From Macrosoma leucophasiata (taxonomy: Eukaryota > Arthropoda > Insecta > Lepidoptera > Hedylidae): a stretch of DNA of 64,000 nucleotides. Position 1 is the stretch's first letter, and every line of letters begins with the position of its first letter. The notes beneath the pieces are model-generated. The model was not told the DNA's origin, did not search any database, and worked only from the letters and a program-made list of their open reading frames with translations. Below are positions 40,480 to 52,738 of the stretch, piece after piece. A program made the position numbers and the translations under genes. The stretch lies in the NCBI GenBank assembly GCA_036365455.1, contig JAWQUS010000010.1, forward strand, positions 17,966,501-18,030,500, in the 5' to 3' direction.

Positions 40480-41440
40480 GGTTATTATTATAATTAATAT
40501 AAAAAAGATAATTATTTACCTAATAGAATGGTTTGACCGATCGTCACGTCACTGAGCCTGATCACTGACACAGAATTACAAAAAACATGTAGGTACATAT
40601 TTGTGTACCTATAATAATTATTCTGAATGTTACACAAGAAGTATGAATCAAATAGCAACGTTATCGATCTCATCCACTCTCATTAATTAGGATCTTGTCC
40701 ACTAAACTTATCGGCCGCCCGGTCTTACACGCTTGAAAATATTAGATACAAAAAACTTGGAAACAGATCCCGTGGTTGCATAAATCACTCCCTCTCAAAA
40801 CTGGCACTAGCGGTGAGTCCCTATTCGATAAGATTCCTGACATCAACAAAAACTATCATGACAATCCTGAATCTTGTAGCTGTGCCGTGTTTTTCTTTTT
40901 AGCTAGAGGCGCTGGTGCAGTGGCATAATGCGTGCCGATAAATATTTATGCAATTTATTCATATTCGTACCACTGTATCGCCGGCGGTGCGCTTAACGAT
41001 ATACAATGGTTAGAAACTGGCCAACTTTTAACTGTTTCTAGCAAATTGGATGGTTTTTCATCCTGGTTCTTTGTGATTTTCTCATGAAATTAGGGTCAAG
41101 GGATATCCCTTTTTCTTAGATTATATGCAGTTTGCATACGCAGGTAGCATTAGATATAGATAATTAGGGGAAATAAATTCTATTTCTTTCCAGATATCGT
41201 TAATTTTATTAACTTGTTATTTTACTTGTCTTTTTATATTTTTACTGTAACATACTTGCTGTATAAATATTTTTTTGTTTAATTGTGCCAATAAAAGTGC
41301 AATTCGACTTGTATCCCTATTGAAAACATATGAATGAAGATATTTGTAACGTTTCGGAAATGTCACACGTTATGTAACCCAAAATATTCACAGCTTAATG
41401 AAAGACTTTACTGGAGATGTGGCATATTTTTATAATCTTA
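40480..41440. other. Unassigned DNA
   Basis: No supported gene or repeat. Confidence 0.4.
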
Positions 41441-41447
41441 TCTTATA

Positions 41448-41665
41448 CATAAAAATTAAGCGGCACGTTGTTTGTTCGCGATGGACTCCTAAACCAATTT
41501 TAATCAAACTTTGCACATCGTGTGTAGTTTGATCCAACTTGAAAGATAGGATAGCTTACATCTCAATTTACAGTTCCAATCATATTTTATTACAAATAAT
41601 TTTTCACTACCTTTTTTTTCCTAAATTGCACCCGTGTGAAGCCGGGACGGGTTGCTAGTTAAATA
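41448..41665 (+). repeat. E repeat, diverged copy
   Basis: ggactcctaaaccaatttta, atcgtgtgtagtttgatcca, acttgaaagataggatagct, ending gtgaagccgggacgggttgc then tagtt. Follows 4832-5015 with extra bases before the CTAG end. Confidence 0.6.
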
Positions 41666-41689
41666 TAATTTAAACCTTGTTTTTGCTTT

Positions 41690-42078
41690 TGCTCTACCTT
41701 GAATGTATTATGCGCTCTTTAGAGTAAGATAGAGCAGACAACGTGAATCGACAAATGTTTTTGATGAAAAACAAAATTCTGAATTCCACTTCGTTTCCAG
41801 TTGAACCAAAAGAAGCAATATCGACGACCGCGACTTCCAGTAAACTTGAATCCAAGCTCGAGTTATGTTCGCGACTTGTTACCGAATGCAAATACATGAA
41901 GCATTGTCAGGATCGCATTGTTATAAATCAAGCCGGTGCTCTATCCGTCCAGGCTTCAGTCGCGGTGGGCATCCTGCTGTTTAACCGCACAAATTTACGA
42001 TCGCCTCCGAACTGTTCCCGAACCCAACACGAGATGCCGATCGGTTACTCCGCGTTATTTCAACAAAATATCGTGATT
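41690..42078. other. Non-repetitive island
   Basis: Mixed base composition, open 112-codon plus frame (41743-42081), no repeat match and no domain. Candidate conserved non-coding DNA. Confidence 0.3.
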
Positions 42079-42411
42079 TAAGCCCGGTTTCCACCACGAG
42101 CGGAGCAGGCCCATTAAGGACTCCGTTTAACTCGCAAAGAGACATTGCACACCTAATAATGTATTCCCACCAACAAATATTTACACAGTAGTTCTAAATG
42201 GACAGAAACAGATAAAAAATAAAAATGTAAAATTTAACCAGATTTTTTTATATATCTAGTAATTTCAACAAATAGACAGGTAATCGAACGAGTAAAAGTA
42301 GTTGAGATGAGTTCGTTACAGCATAATTTGACAATAAAATTAATTATTTTTCATATAAAAGGACTTTGCCATTTTGCAGCCATTATACTTTTGCGGTGGA
42401 AACCGGGCCTT
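42079..42411. mobile_element. MITE with GCCCGGTTTCCACC ends
   Basis: aagcccggtttccacca at 42079-42096 faces gcggtggaaaccgggcctt at 42392-42410. About 330 bases, non-coding, AT-rich interior. The end sequence is a type I associate with lepidopteran MITEs. A target-site duplication is not clear. Confidence 0.65.
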
Positions 42412-42414
42412 ATA

Positions 42415-43330
42415 CAAAACTCCATACCAGAAATATATCTTATGCTGCAATAAATAAATTATGAAATAGCGTATGCGAGTCTGGTGCAGAAATCGAACAA
42501 TCGCGCAATTGTGGTATGCTGACTCTGAAGGTACAATTGGAATGGACTGCGAAATAAGGAATAGACTGCAACTCATAGCAGACCTCTGTTGTAACTTGAT
42601 TACATTTATTGCTTATGTAAATTCAACATACCTATGAAAGTATGAGCCTCAGAGAGAGCCTCAAGTAAAAGCCCTTTTTTACTGTAAAAGTGCCAGATTG
42701 AAGATGACCAATTTTCTTAATACTTCAAAAAAGCTTACCATTTCAGTACAATTACACATCTTCAATGCTCTCTGAAGTTTATACAGGTCTTCACGTTTGA
42801 ACTCCGCCACTAAGCTTTACCAAGAGTAAAACATTAATTAGCACACCATCGAATACCTTGAATGAAATAATAGATGCCTGTTCCATTCATTCTGAAAAAT
42901 AATAATCATAAGAACACCCAGACGATGACTGATCGCTACTGAATAATTAAGCGGAAAAAAAAACAGGATTTAAATTGGTTGAGTGGATTTGAAAGAGAGG
43001 GGGACAGCCATTGCAATGATTGATGGAAGAACAAAAACTTTACTTGTGCTTCCGCGTACTGTTGAAGCGAGTCATCCATCACTTGGTTTGGATTTAGGCT
43101 GCGTAATGAAACTAATGTTAACTTGATATTGTTGTTTAGTATTTGTTTTAGGTTGGTTAGGTGAAAAAATGGGATGAAAAGTACCAAAATCTTAAAAAGT
43201 TTTTTTTTCTGATAATTAGTGATGGCAGGCTGACTATTACAGCTTCTAATCCAAAAGCACCTTTGAGGTCCTGACCTCTGTTAGGATGTCATCTGTGTTG
43301 AAAAGATTATCAAAACCCCCGATACAGAAT
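42415..43330. other. Unassigned DNA
   Basis: AT-rich; no supported gene. Minus frame 42936-43187 has no domain. Confidence 0.4.
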
Positions 43331-43334
43331 AGAG

Positions 43335-43375
43335 CGTGTGCCAACTGCACCCTATTTGGGTGCAATTGGCACACG
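43335..43375. repeat. 18-bp hairpin
   Basis: cgtgtgccaactgcaccc (43335-43352), loop tattt, and complement 43358-43375 with one mismatch. Confidence 0.75.
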
Positions 43376-43444
43376 TCACCTATTCACACATCTATTTTAC
43401 TTACTATCGTATTTGAAATAAGTACCTTAGTACCAGTCTGCCCT

Positions 43445-43600
43445 TAAACTGGGTACAGGCTGCAGGTACTGGGTGCAGGCCACTACTACATTCAGGTCGT
43501 GGGTTCGAATCCCGGGTCGGGGTATAAGTGTATAAGTGCTATTGGGATTTTTCCCCAGTGCCAGGCTTGGTAATTTGAAATGTAAATAGGCTAGTCATCT
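43445..43600 (+). repeat. SINE B, diverged copy
   Basis: Head remnant ggccactactacattcaggt, B box gggttcgaatcccgggtc, then attgggatttttccccagtg and a degraded body. The 3' tail is missing. Confidence 0.65.
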
Positions 43601-43623
43601 AATACATGATACAAAACTTTGTT

Positions 43624-43681
43624 ACTGGTTAGAGGTTCAGTGATGGAGCTCTCGAGCGTGGGCACCGCCGCATTAAATAGC
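43624..43681 (+). repeat. A repeat, 5' fragment
   Basis: actggttagaggttcagtga, tggagctc, gcgtgggcaccgccgcatta. Only the first 58 bases. Confidence 0.5.
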
Positions 43682-43684
43682 TCG

Positions 43685-44090
43685 TGAGAATCGGCGTAGA
43701 TGCTTTAGAGACATAAATGTCATAATCTCTTACTAAATTATAATGGCAGATTCGATAATGTGTTAAGTATTGAGTAAACTTCAGTGCCTAGTAATTAATA
43801 ATCAATCTTCATCTTCATCGAGATCTTTCTATCAATCAGTGTGTGTCTATTGGTCTGTTAATTCACTCAAAAACGAAAATAAGTACCTTCATGTCAATAC
43901 CCTCTATGTATTCCATAAGACATGGCAACATGGCAAATATGGAAAATAAAGTTAAGTTGCTATACCTATCTTACCCAAGCCGTTAAATATGAGAAAAAAC
44001 ATAATTTAGTGACATCCCTACTCCTAATTTCAGTAACATTGCCTTATTTGCGGAAACACTCACGCTTTTGCATCGCGTGTTAAGCGATTT
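43685..44090. other. Unassigned DNA
   Basis: Nothing supported. Confidence 0.4.
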
Positions 44091-44094
44091 GTAG

Positions 44095-44580
44095 AGAAGT
44101 GTTAGCAGACACAAGCAGTCAAGATGAATACGTGAGAACGTTAACAATAAGAGACCCACAAGGCTTCACGAGACCAACACGAATAAATATTCCTTTTATT
44201 CCAATTTGTCAGCTAAACCACTCTCAGCGGCGACTTATCTCCGTATTCAACGGTAAGCTCCCGCCAAAACAATACACCAGTATCGTTAAAAAACGTGCTC
44301 GAATACGGCATTTATCATCGTTGATTAAATACCATTGTTTTGTATCGGCCGGAGACGGGGTCCCCGCGTCTCGCTCCTTTTGCCTCGCTCTCGCATTATG
44401 GCTGCACGGAGACAATAAGTCTGTTAAATTGGCCTCCTATAAGCTATATAATGCCCGCTTCTATATTTATGTCGGTCCATGCGTGTCCTCTGTCCTCTCT
44501 TGCCATCGCTTTGTAAATTCTTGCGCTCCAACGAAATTTGTTTTCGATGCAATTCAAAATTATGATCGCTAGTATCGGTT
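44095..44580. other. Non-repetitive island
   Basis: The longest open frame of the unique DNA (157 codons from 44099) has no domain. Its codon usage looks arbitrary and the start is not an ATG. The core ggccggagacggggtccccg, tctcgctccttttgcctcgc, attatggctgcacggagaca is compositionally distinct. Candidate conserved non-coding element. Confidence 0.3.
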
Positions 44581-44807
44581 TTTGTTCTTTGTGTTCGACA
44601 ATATCTTTTTAGTGGTTATTACGTGTTTTGGATTGTTAAGGTTTGATTAGAATAGAATAAAATAGAATGTTTGATTAGATTATATTATTAACTAAGGTAA
44701 ACCATGTAATGTCCTGCCTTGCAATTCTGCAACCATAGAGGAATTAACCTAATATTTCAAATGTGTATCCCAAGCGTAGTAAAAAAATATTGTTTTAAGT
44801 ATACCTT

Positions 44808-44945
44808 CTTACACATGACCGGATTCGGTCCGCCGAATCCGGTCATGTGATCTGGTGTCACACACACGACCGGATTTGGTCCGGCGGACCACCTCCGCCG
44901 GCCAAACCCGCGCGAGCGGACCGCATCGGACCAAATCCGGACGTT
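44808..44945. mobile_element. Nested-hairpin MITE (CCGGATTTGGTCC)
   Basis: A perfect 16-base hairpin acatgaccggattcgg (44813-44828), loop tccg, complement 44833-44848. Then cggatttggtcc near 44871 pairs with ggaccaaatccg near 44928 around a GC-rich core. The two hairpins share the cgaccggat motif. Small, GC-rich, non-coding. Confidence 0.65.
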
Positions 44946-45065
44946 TTTTGATCGCTATAACTAAAAAAAATGCTTTTTTTTATTTAACTAAACCTCATAT
45001 ATCAGGCGTTTTTGATGACTGGGGGGCCCATTAAGTATGTACCACAGAATGAATTATAATTTATG

Positions 45066-45275
45066 AGGTGGTAGAGTTCCAGAGGCGTAGAGAAACTTTC
45101 TTATCAGACAGTGGTAAAACATTTTGAGGTCAAAACTCAATACTCAATACTCAATTCTTTATTGCACCATAATGTACCTAACTCAGAATTGCCACGCATC
45201 TGAATGTTCTTTTTTTATATTACGTTTTCTGATAGGTTTCCCACCATAAGGACTGCATGCTTATGGCATAAAATT
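45066..45275 (+). repeat. Scattered A pieces around a LINE tail
   Basis: Sense A words (aggtggtagagttccag; later gccacgcatctgaatgttct, ggactgcatgcttatgg) flank a minus-strand LINE tail at 45130-45185 (ctcaatactcaattctttat then tgcaccataatgtacctaac). Confidence 0.45.
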
Positions 45276-45279
45276 TCGT

Positions 45280-46150
45280 ACCTACAACTCTAAGCTTGTG
45301 TTTTTTAGTGCTCTTTAACAGGCATTAAACAAATATACTTAAGACTTAAACAATGAAAACCATTTCATTCCAAAATAGTTTTAAAAAATCAGGCTTTAAA
45401 ACGTAGCCTACGCTCACGACCATAACACGTACTGTCTGTATCAGATGTAAAAATGAATGGGTCGCTTTCTGGAAACGGAGCGGAATTTTGTGAATAAACT
45501 ATGTCAGCGTACGTGATGATACTCGTACTTAAAGGCGGCGGACTTCAATGGAGTGTTCGCTGTTTTTTTTCGCCACCTACTCATGTCATTATTTTGATAT
45601 TGTATCAAGTACTAACTGCCTTGTAGTGCTCGTAGCAGACCCTCTCCTGCTACGCGGATGTCGTTTGTTCGATTACTGGGTCAGGGGTAACTGTTGGCGT
45701 GGATCCAGCCCTCATTTAAAGTGGTCACCATCACTCAAAAATCAGCCAAGTCGCCTTCAATTCACTCGCCCGTCGATTCACCTAAGCCGGCTACACACAC
45801 GCGTAATTGCGTAAGTTTAATCTAGCTCAAGATTAAGTTAACTACTTATTTGGCTACTGTCGTCCCCTTGTTGATGGAAACCTCTCCCTGAGCATACATC
45901 TTGTGTCATACTCGTAAAATACTATTTTGGACTTTAAAAACCACAGCAATAAATGACGCTCTAAAATCAATAAGTTAGTACCCAAATTTAAACTCTATGA
46001 AATCTTTACATAGATACCTCTACTCTAATAATTACTGTGCTACGTAGTTCTGCGTGATGAAGTCACCGTGTACCTATTTCATTATTAATAAATAATAGTG
46101 TACGACCACAGACTAATCAGTATATCGTCGAAGTGTACGACACATTAAAT
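45280..46150. other. Unassigned DNA
   Basis: 45625-45690 has a weak tRNA-like word (ttgttcgattactggg). No gene supported. Confidence 0.35.
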
Positions 46151-46154
46151 CTAT

Positions 46155-46206
46155 TCTTCATACCTCTGCCTACTCCTTAAGGTAAACAAGCGTAAAGTTA
46201 TGTTTA
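46155..46206 (+). repeat. SINE B tail fragment
   Basis: tacctctgcctactccttaa then gcgtaaagttatgtttac matches the SINE B 3' end. Confidence 0.5.
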
Positions 46207-46847
46207 CAGTTGATAAAACAAATAAGCAACAATGTGTGGTCTTATTATGAAACAGTTAACTGATATTCCACATCGAAAAACTCAAGACATTAAAAGAAAT
46301 GCATTGTTAAAATTTCATATCTTATTATTGCTTTTCTTTCATAGGGATCTTTCACCTGTCAATGGGTGTGATTTAGGTAGGTACATCAGGTTCCTCGAGT
46401 ATGAATTATTGAATTTTTAAAATTCGCGATGCGTCCGCGAAAGCTCATTCACTTATCATAAAGAGACGAGCAAGCTCGAACGCAATGCGCAAAACATCAA
46501 CACTATAAATCACTGCGAAAAGTAAATGAGGTATTTTATTATAATTTATGTCATATTATCAATGACATAAATTGTACTGAAATTCTTCATTGAAACGACG
46601 ATTAAAATATGAATGAACATCATATTACTGCTCTAATTAGAGTTCCACAGTCAACTCGATTCGCATTATAATTGGTCCTTAAGAGAGATACGCGTTCACT
46701 TAACCAAGTTTGTTTGTCATTCTGCATAACTTCGACAGAAAATTAAATGCTCACTTGTAATTGTCACATAAAACCTGATGAAGGTATGTAATTACAACAG
46801 TAAATACCTAGATAAAAACTAAGGTCTGAATATAATTATCAGTATGT

Positions 46848-46983
46848 GTTGCCACTTCTAAACTGTTTTATTCTATGCCAGAAATTATAGGGCCGTTACA
46901 TTATGACCGTTTTGAACTTATTATGAGTATTTCTTAGGAGCAAATAGATATAGGTAATCCGGTGATGACTGCGTCTCTACCTA
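46848..46983 (-). repeat. A repeat, decayed antisense copy
   Basis: gtgttgccacttctaaactg, atgccagaaattatagggcc, gttacattatgaccg, ataggtaatccggtgatgac. Order as in A antisense. Confidence 0.5.
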
Positions 46984-47339
46984 GTAAGGTGCAATATTTA
47001 TTATAATATTTAATATGGAGTAGTTACCTACTAAATTTTCAAGGAACGTATTAAAATACATTTCTTATACTTTGCATAATAATATAAAAAAATGCATTTT
47101 AAACTTAATTTCAGGTTCACGGCGAACGACTAGTCTTAATAAATTTATAATAAATACGACCAAACCGACCGGAGGGCCCATGCCATTCTCAGACCGACTG
47201 ACAAAAAGGGGAATGCTGCGCTTGGCAATAAAAATGTAGTTCAGACGAATACGTACGTGGCAGAAGAAGAGCCGCAGCCGCTCAAGCGTGGTATTAACAT
47301 GGTTAATTAATTTATTAATTAGTATCAATTAGTCGTAAT

Positions 47340-48045
47340 ACACCGCGGAGAGCCCTCGCTACGCCCCGATAGTTTTTCCGGCGAAGGTTTGTTTATAATC
47401 GACAATTAGCATGGCTGTACCTTTGTTATTGAACGCGAATTCTTGTAGTTGCCGACGTATGATTTTTTTCAATTATGTTTCGATTGGAAGGTCAAGAAAA
47501 ACGCTACGTGACCAATACGGCTAATAAAAGGTAGCCGGTGCATTTGATTTTCTTGCGAACGTTTTCCGAGAACGGAACCGCGGGTGAGAATGCCACGAAG
47601 TCTGCGAAAGCGCTCGAACTTTCTAATGTAAATACGGGTATTTGCGGATGATGGCCCGCGTGGAGTACAATCAACTGGACATTGATAAATAAACAGCTGT
47701 CAATAGGCTGTCCGAGCGGCGGCGAAATTCGAAAATGGTTCGTATTCATTAATAACCGGAATGGATTGTGCGTCGCAGCGAGATGCGGCGATATGCTACC
47801 TGTGTTCATGATTAGCCCACGAGCGTTGCCCTGGCGACATACGGAACCAGTCTCGTTTTGTTTTAGAAAAAATACCATAATATATTCTTGGTTTGGTATT
47901 ACGAAACCAAGTACATTTCTTATTAGTGTCAACAAAAAATGTGTTGTCTATGTTATTTTAACTACATCCTGGTTTGTTACGCGTCCAAATAGAAGAATTG
48001 TTAAATGCAATGCAGGAGAATTAAATTCTTGAAATTACTGAAAAG
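47340..48045. other. Non-repetitive island
   Basis: The largest repeat-free, GC-balanced block in this part of the window, with overlapping open frames on both strands (143 codons minus from 47935; 116 plus from 47682). No domain recognised. Contains cagctgtcaataggctgtcc and attgataaataaaca words. Candidate regulatory or conserved sequence. Confidence 0.35.
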
Positions 48046-48272
48046 ACAAATATTTTCATATTTTTTTCTCTTCTTTTTCTATTCACAGTATTGACACGAC
48101 GCTCGTCTTAGTCAATAAAAAGATACGCGTGACTACTATTTTGAAAATTGTAAGTTTAACAATTTTGGACACGATTAACCTAAACGTAGGCAAACTTGTA
48201 GGCCGTAGGTACCTAAGTTATAACTCAACCACGAAAGATTTATAAATAAATGGGTTTTTTATTAAAAACTAG

Positions 48273-48511
48273 CTGACCCGGCAAACTTCGTATTACCTCA
48301 GAATGAAATAATGTGTTAAAGGTTTGATAGATACGGCCTATTCGTATGGAAAAATTAAATTGTGGTTTTTACTATTTTCCTTCAATTTCTTCATATTTTC
48401 TTACCTTTAAACCTTCCCTGAGCTTCCAGAAATAATTCAAAACTAAAGGTAACCAAATCGGTAGAGCGGTTCTTGAGTTTTAACGAGACTAACGAACAGC
48501 AATTAATTTTT
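48273..48511 (+). repeat. D repeat, second direct copy
   Basis: Starts aactagctgacccggcaaac and ends tttaacgagactaacgaaca then gcaatt. Aligns with 2848-3095; here the CTAG-containing left end is kept. Confidence 0.75.
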
Positions 48512-48590
48512 ATAATAAATTAAATATATAATTAATATAAAAATTATTATATTTATTATATATATTATTATATAGTGGCATATATATATA
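48512..48590. repeat. AT microsatellite-like stretch
   Basis: Runs of ata, ttata and tatata units bridging the D repeat and the next A copy. Confidence 0.6.
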
Positions 48591-48594
48591 TGAA

Positions 48595-48868
48595 ATAAAA
48601 GTGGCAAACAAGCATGCAGTTCACATTGATGTTAAGTGATGACTGCAGCCTATAGACACTTACACAATGACCAGAGGTCAAAATGCAGATGCGCTGCCAC
48701 TTCTGAGGCATTAGGTGTTATGCCTCTGTGCCGGAAATTACAGGGCCGTACATTACCACCTGACCGGAACACGATAGTGCTGAACACGACCATTTAGCGG
48801 CAAGTATATTAGGTAATGCGGTGGTGCCTACGCCCGCGAGCTCCGTAACTGGAGCTCTACCACCAGTA
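48595..48868 (-). mobile_element. A repeat, full length antisense
   Basis: ataaaagtggcaaacaagca to ctggagctctaccaccagta; nearly consensus. A single gap-free copy of about 270 bases. Confidence 0.9.
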
Positions 48869-48869
48869 A

Positions 48870-49505
48870 TACACTAAATGAAGAAGAAGATTTGTCTTAT
48901 GAATAGGTAATCTAATGTTTATAAAACAAGCCAATAGATTACCTATTAATATGTCGACCAGTAAACTGCGTACAGTAATAGGTGATCGCTATGCATTTCG
49001 TGCGGTCGTCTTATTGTAACGGGACGGCAGCGGGACGTCCAACAAGGTCACATTTTTTATTATATTTTTATCGACGATTAGCATAAAACTTTTGCACGAC
49101 GTAACATTAAGTTTGATTGTGGTATTTTATGTTGAACGTTGTAAATATTGGCAGTTTCTTCCTCGAATATCTGCGATTAGGGCTTCAGCGACGGCATTCA
49201 TTTATGGACCGTATACTTGGTTTACGGAGACCGTTCTAGATAACGGTATTTTGACGGCTTTTAGATGAGCCTGCCATTGGACCCTCAAGGCGTTTGAAAC
49301 TTCATAAAATTAGCACGCACTGTTTCATGTGAAACCAATTTGTTCGCTGATCATTGACTCGTCGTAATATTATTAAAATTCGCGCCGGTTATTGGTTTGT
49401 TAATGGTTTTGACTTATCAGGTAATGTTTCAGAGGCAGGCACACGACCACTTATTTTTATCTCGAAGCTTATTAGTTATAGTCGCTCGTGATAATGACTC
49501 AGGAA
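48870..49505. other. Non-repetitive DNA
   Basis: Repeat-free, with gcagcgggacgtccaacaag, gcattcatttatggaccgta and tttacggagaccgttctaga. No gene. Candidate conserved non-coding DNA. Confidence 0.3.
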
Positions 49506-49519
49506 TGAAAGAGCGTGCA

Positions 49520-49711
49520 TGTAATAATAATAATAATAATGGCATCCAATTATACGTCCCACTGCTGGGCACGAGTCTCTCTCCTTTTTGGGGGGAGGCC
49601 TGGAGCTTACTCCACCACGCTGCTCCAATGTGGATTGATGGAGATAGGGCTAGTGGCCAACCCGCTGTCGGATGTTTTCAAACCGCCCATAAGGCCTCCG
49701 ACAATGTTTAA
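49520..49711 (-). mobile_element. B repeat after (AAT)n
   Basis: An aataataataataataat microsatellite (reversed tail), then gcatccaattatacgtccca, ctgctgggcacgag, ggcctggagcttactccacc, cctccgacaatgtttaacga. It stops where LINE X begins. Confidence 0.7.
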
Positions 49712-49714
49712 CGA

Positions 49715-50215
49715 CTGCGCCTATGAACATTTGCAACACCAGGGGAGTTGCCAACGCGCTGCCCGCCTTGAAGGACTCTTTTGACGCCATTTTTGAAGAA
49801 CCCCATATTGTAGCACCGAGGGAACACCTCAGAGGGAAGTTCGTTCCACAATTTACACGTTCTGGGCAGAAACGAACGAGAAAACCGCACCGTTGAGCAC
49901 TACCAGGTGTCCAGTCGGTGAGGGTGAAACTTCCCTCTTCGGCGGGTAGTACAGTGTAGGAAAAGAGACGGTGGCACCATGTCGAACAGTTCGATAGAGC
50001 ACTCACCAAGAGAGTCTCTACAAGGCGGTATAACACGCACAGGCTCCCAATGTGTCTGCGCAGGCTCAGATGTTCGAGTCTGTCTGTAAGTCCTGGATCG
50101 TTAACAATACAAACAGCGCGTCTTTGTAGGGAGTCAAGTGGACCAAGCTAGTATTTGGGAGCTCCCGCCCACAAATGAGAGCAGTATTCCAGAATCACGA
50201 AATCATTCACGAAAT
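49715..50215 (-). pseudogene. LINE X ORF2 C-terminal end
   Basis: The minus strand reads PLDSLQRRAVCIVNDPGLTD then RLEHLSLRRHIGSLCVLYRL. After a frame change come RFSRSFLPRTCKLWNELPSE and VFPRCYNMGFFKNGVKRVLQ (49708-49890). This is the conserved end of a lepidopteran non-LTR retrotransposon polyprotein, downstream of the reverse transcriptase. 5'-truncated and frameshifted. The tail region is cut by the B repeat. Confidence 0.8.
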
Positions 50216-50219
50216 CTCA

Positions 50220-51930
50220 TCAAAAGTGAGTTATTTTCTGGGAGTATTTAGAAGCCTATAACTGAACTTGTTCAGTGTATAGAGTTCCTTTTTGTTGCTA
50301 TCGCGACGACTTGTGCAGTTGTTATGCAGGAAACTTTTGCCTTCATCTCGAGAGATCACAAATAAAATTTAATAAGTACTTACTACATAATAATCTTTGC
50401 CCGTACAAAAAAAATAGTATGCTCTTTGTTTGAAATCAATTTAACATTCGAGCACGTCTCTAATGGCGGATCCCCAAAAGTTTTGACATGTGACGTTATC
50501 TAAATGTCACCGTTGGCTTATTAGAATGGAATTCAATAGTGAGGCGTACGCTGACTAAGTCGGGCTACCGTGGGGTATCAGATTCGGTAGCACTCGGATC
50601 TTGGCCATTACTTTATCACCGGTTATCTACACCCAATCCGAACGTCCCTGATATATCTGTCGATGCCTAAATGGTTAGTAGTTATGGTGTTTTTATACGC
50701 CGCTCAAAAAAGTCACCCGTCTATCGCTATGATCTGTTATACTCGGCAACTAGACGTTAAGATTCGGAGATTCTATTATATACGTGATCATTAAATAGAT
50801 GCTTCGAATATTTTCTGTGGGTAACATGCCGTAGAACATACACGAAAGGGTTACGTTCGGTAATAGAATACATATTTCAAATGAACCTATCCAATTTCTA
50901 GTGATTTAGCTTCTTTGCATATTTGTGATTTCAATCGACAATTTATTATTGGACATGCCAATGAATTAAACGTGCACGGTTTACAAGAATGTTTGGATTA
51001 TGTTTAAATATAGAATTAAATATTTACACAACAGGTAGCCCGTATTATAAATAGTTTTTACTTATAATAAATCAATTCGTTAAGAATGCATGCAATGCAA
51101 TAGGTACCTAAACAAATGTGGGTGTACCTATAGTATAGAGGAATTGTGTATATGTTCATATGGGGTATAAATATTATAAATATCAAACAAACAAACAAAT
51201 TTTATATTAATAAATTAAATTTGTAAGAGGTCACCAAACTCCCGTAGAATTGAGTTGAATCAAGAAATTTAAGTTTGGTACTTCAAAATAATAACTACCT
51301 AGGTAAGCTATTCCCAGATTTTTAACATGTTATTATTTCCAACAAATGAATGGTCAGTTTTGGGTGGGACAGTAATTAATAATGGCGATTTAAAAAGAAA
51401 ATTCTCCTCGCCACCTACGTACAGTTCTCAGAATCGGGCGAGCCTACCGAACGAGCCAGCCCGGCGCATCATCAGTCACTGCTTTTCATTTATAATGATG
51501 TTAAAAATGTTACCTAACAGCCGTTCTTGTCCACCCATTGTACCACTGCTCAATACACAAACAACAAAAAAAGAGTCGCTTTAAAAAATGACTCCCAATT
51601 TATTTGAAGTATAAAAAGTCTCATTTCCCATGACACCGGCCTGGGAGATCTGTTTGTTTGCGTCCGAGCGCCATCCTTCTTTATATATTTCTCATTTTTT
51701 TATCTGAACCAATTTGACATTTAGGAGTCGGGTCACTTATTAAATTAGCCTTTGTATTTAAATGAACAATTGTAATTATGTATCGGACTACCGTTCCATT
51801 CTCGGGTCGTGGGCGGTGTTCCTAATATGCCTTCTATAGGTGCTGATGGAAGGAGGAATATCTTATCTTTATACGGATTTGTGTTTAGCAATGTAAGTAA
51901 CTCATATTTTACTTTGTTCAATCTATATTA
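50220..51930. other. Unassigned DNA, 1.7 kb
   Basis: Repeat-poor. 50450-50860 is mixed composition without a domain. 51181-51230 has an (AAAC)n-type run and an AT-rich word. 51630-51690 has ctgggagatctgtttgtttg. No exon supported. Confidence 0.4.
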
Positions 51931-51936
51931 TTATTA

Positions 51937-52229
51937 TTTTTTTTTTTTAATGTTATAAAAGTGCCAAAACAAGCGTGCAGTTCACATTGATGTTAAGTGA
52001 TGACTGCAGCCTATAGACACCCACACAATGACCAGAGGTCAAAATGCAAATGCGCTGCCACTCCTGAGGCATTAGGTGTTATGCCTCTGTGCCGGAAATT
52101 ACAGAGCCGTACATTACCACCTGACCGGAACACGATAGTGCTGAACACTACCATTTAACGGCAAGTATATTAGGTAATGCGGTGGTGCCTACGCCCGCGA
52201 GCTCCGTCACTGGAGCTCTACCACCAGTA
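51937..52229 (-). mobile_element. A repeat, full length with T run
   Basis: A 12-T run (its poly(A)), aatgttataaaagtgcc, consensus body, end tggagctctaccaccagtaa. Among the youngest copies by similarity. Confidence 0.9.
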
Positions 52230-52342
52230 AAAATTATATTGGTATACTAATAATAAACTGTGTAATAAAGCTCAAGAGTAAGTTTGTTTGTTGGTGTGTT
52301 TATTGTACTAAGTATTTGCTACATTTCATTTCATTCATTTTT

Positions 52343-52612
52343 TTAGTAGAGCTCCGGTGATGGCGTCCCGGGCGTAGGCACTGCATTACCTAATATACAT
52401 GCCGCTAAATGGTAGTGTTCAGCACCATCATGTTCCAGTCTGGTAGTAATGTACGGCCCTGTAATTTCCAGCACAGAGGCATAGGACCTTAGGCTCCAGT
52501 AGTTGTAACCCATCTGCATTTTGACCTTGGTCTTTGTGTAGGTGTCTATAGGCTGCAGTCTTAACATCAATGTTAACTGCATGCTTGTTTACCACTTGGA
52601 ATACATAAAAAA
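52343..52612 (+). mobile_element. A repeat, full length sense
   Basis: ttagtagagctccggtgatg to gcatgcttgtttaccacttg, tail aatacataaaaaaaac. It faces the preceding copy 110 bases away, giving an inverted pair. Confidence 0.85.
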
Positions 52613-52738
52613 AACATAGAGAAGAGCACTATCCCATCCAGCCATCATCATTACGTATATAGTCGATTGCTATAATATGGTATCAATTAAGTTTCAAGAT
52701 AGGTACTTAGTACTTTTTATACCCATAATAGTAGTTGG

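Noticed and set aside
44099..44572. 157-codon plus frame
   Set aside because: No ATG at the start (non-ATG initiation only), no recognisable domain and no flanking splice evidence; retained only as a non-repetitive island.
49397..50036. Overlapping frames on both strands near 49.5-50 kb
   Set aside because: Explained by the B repeat and the LINE X end.
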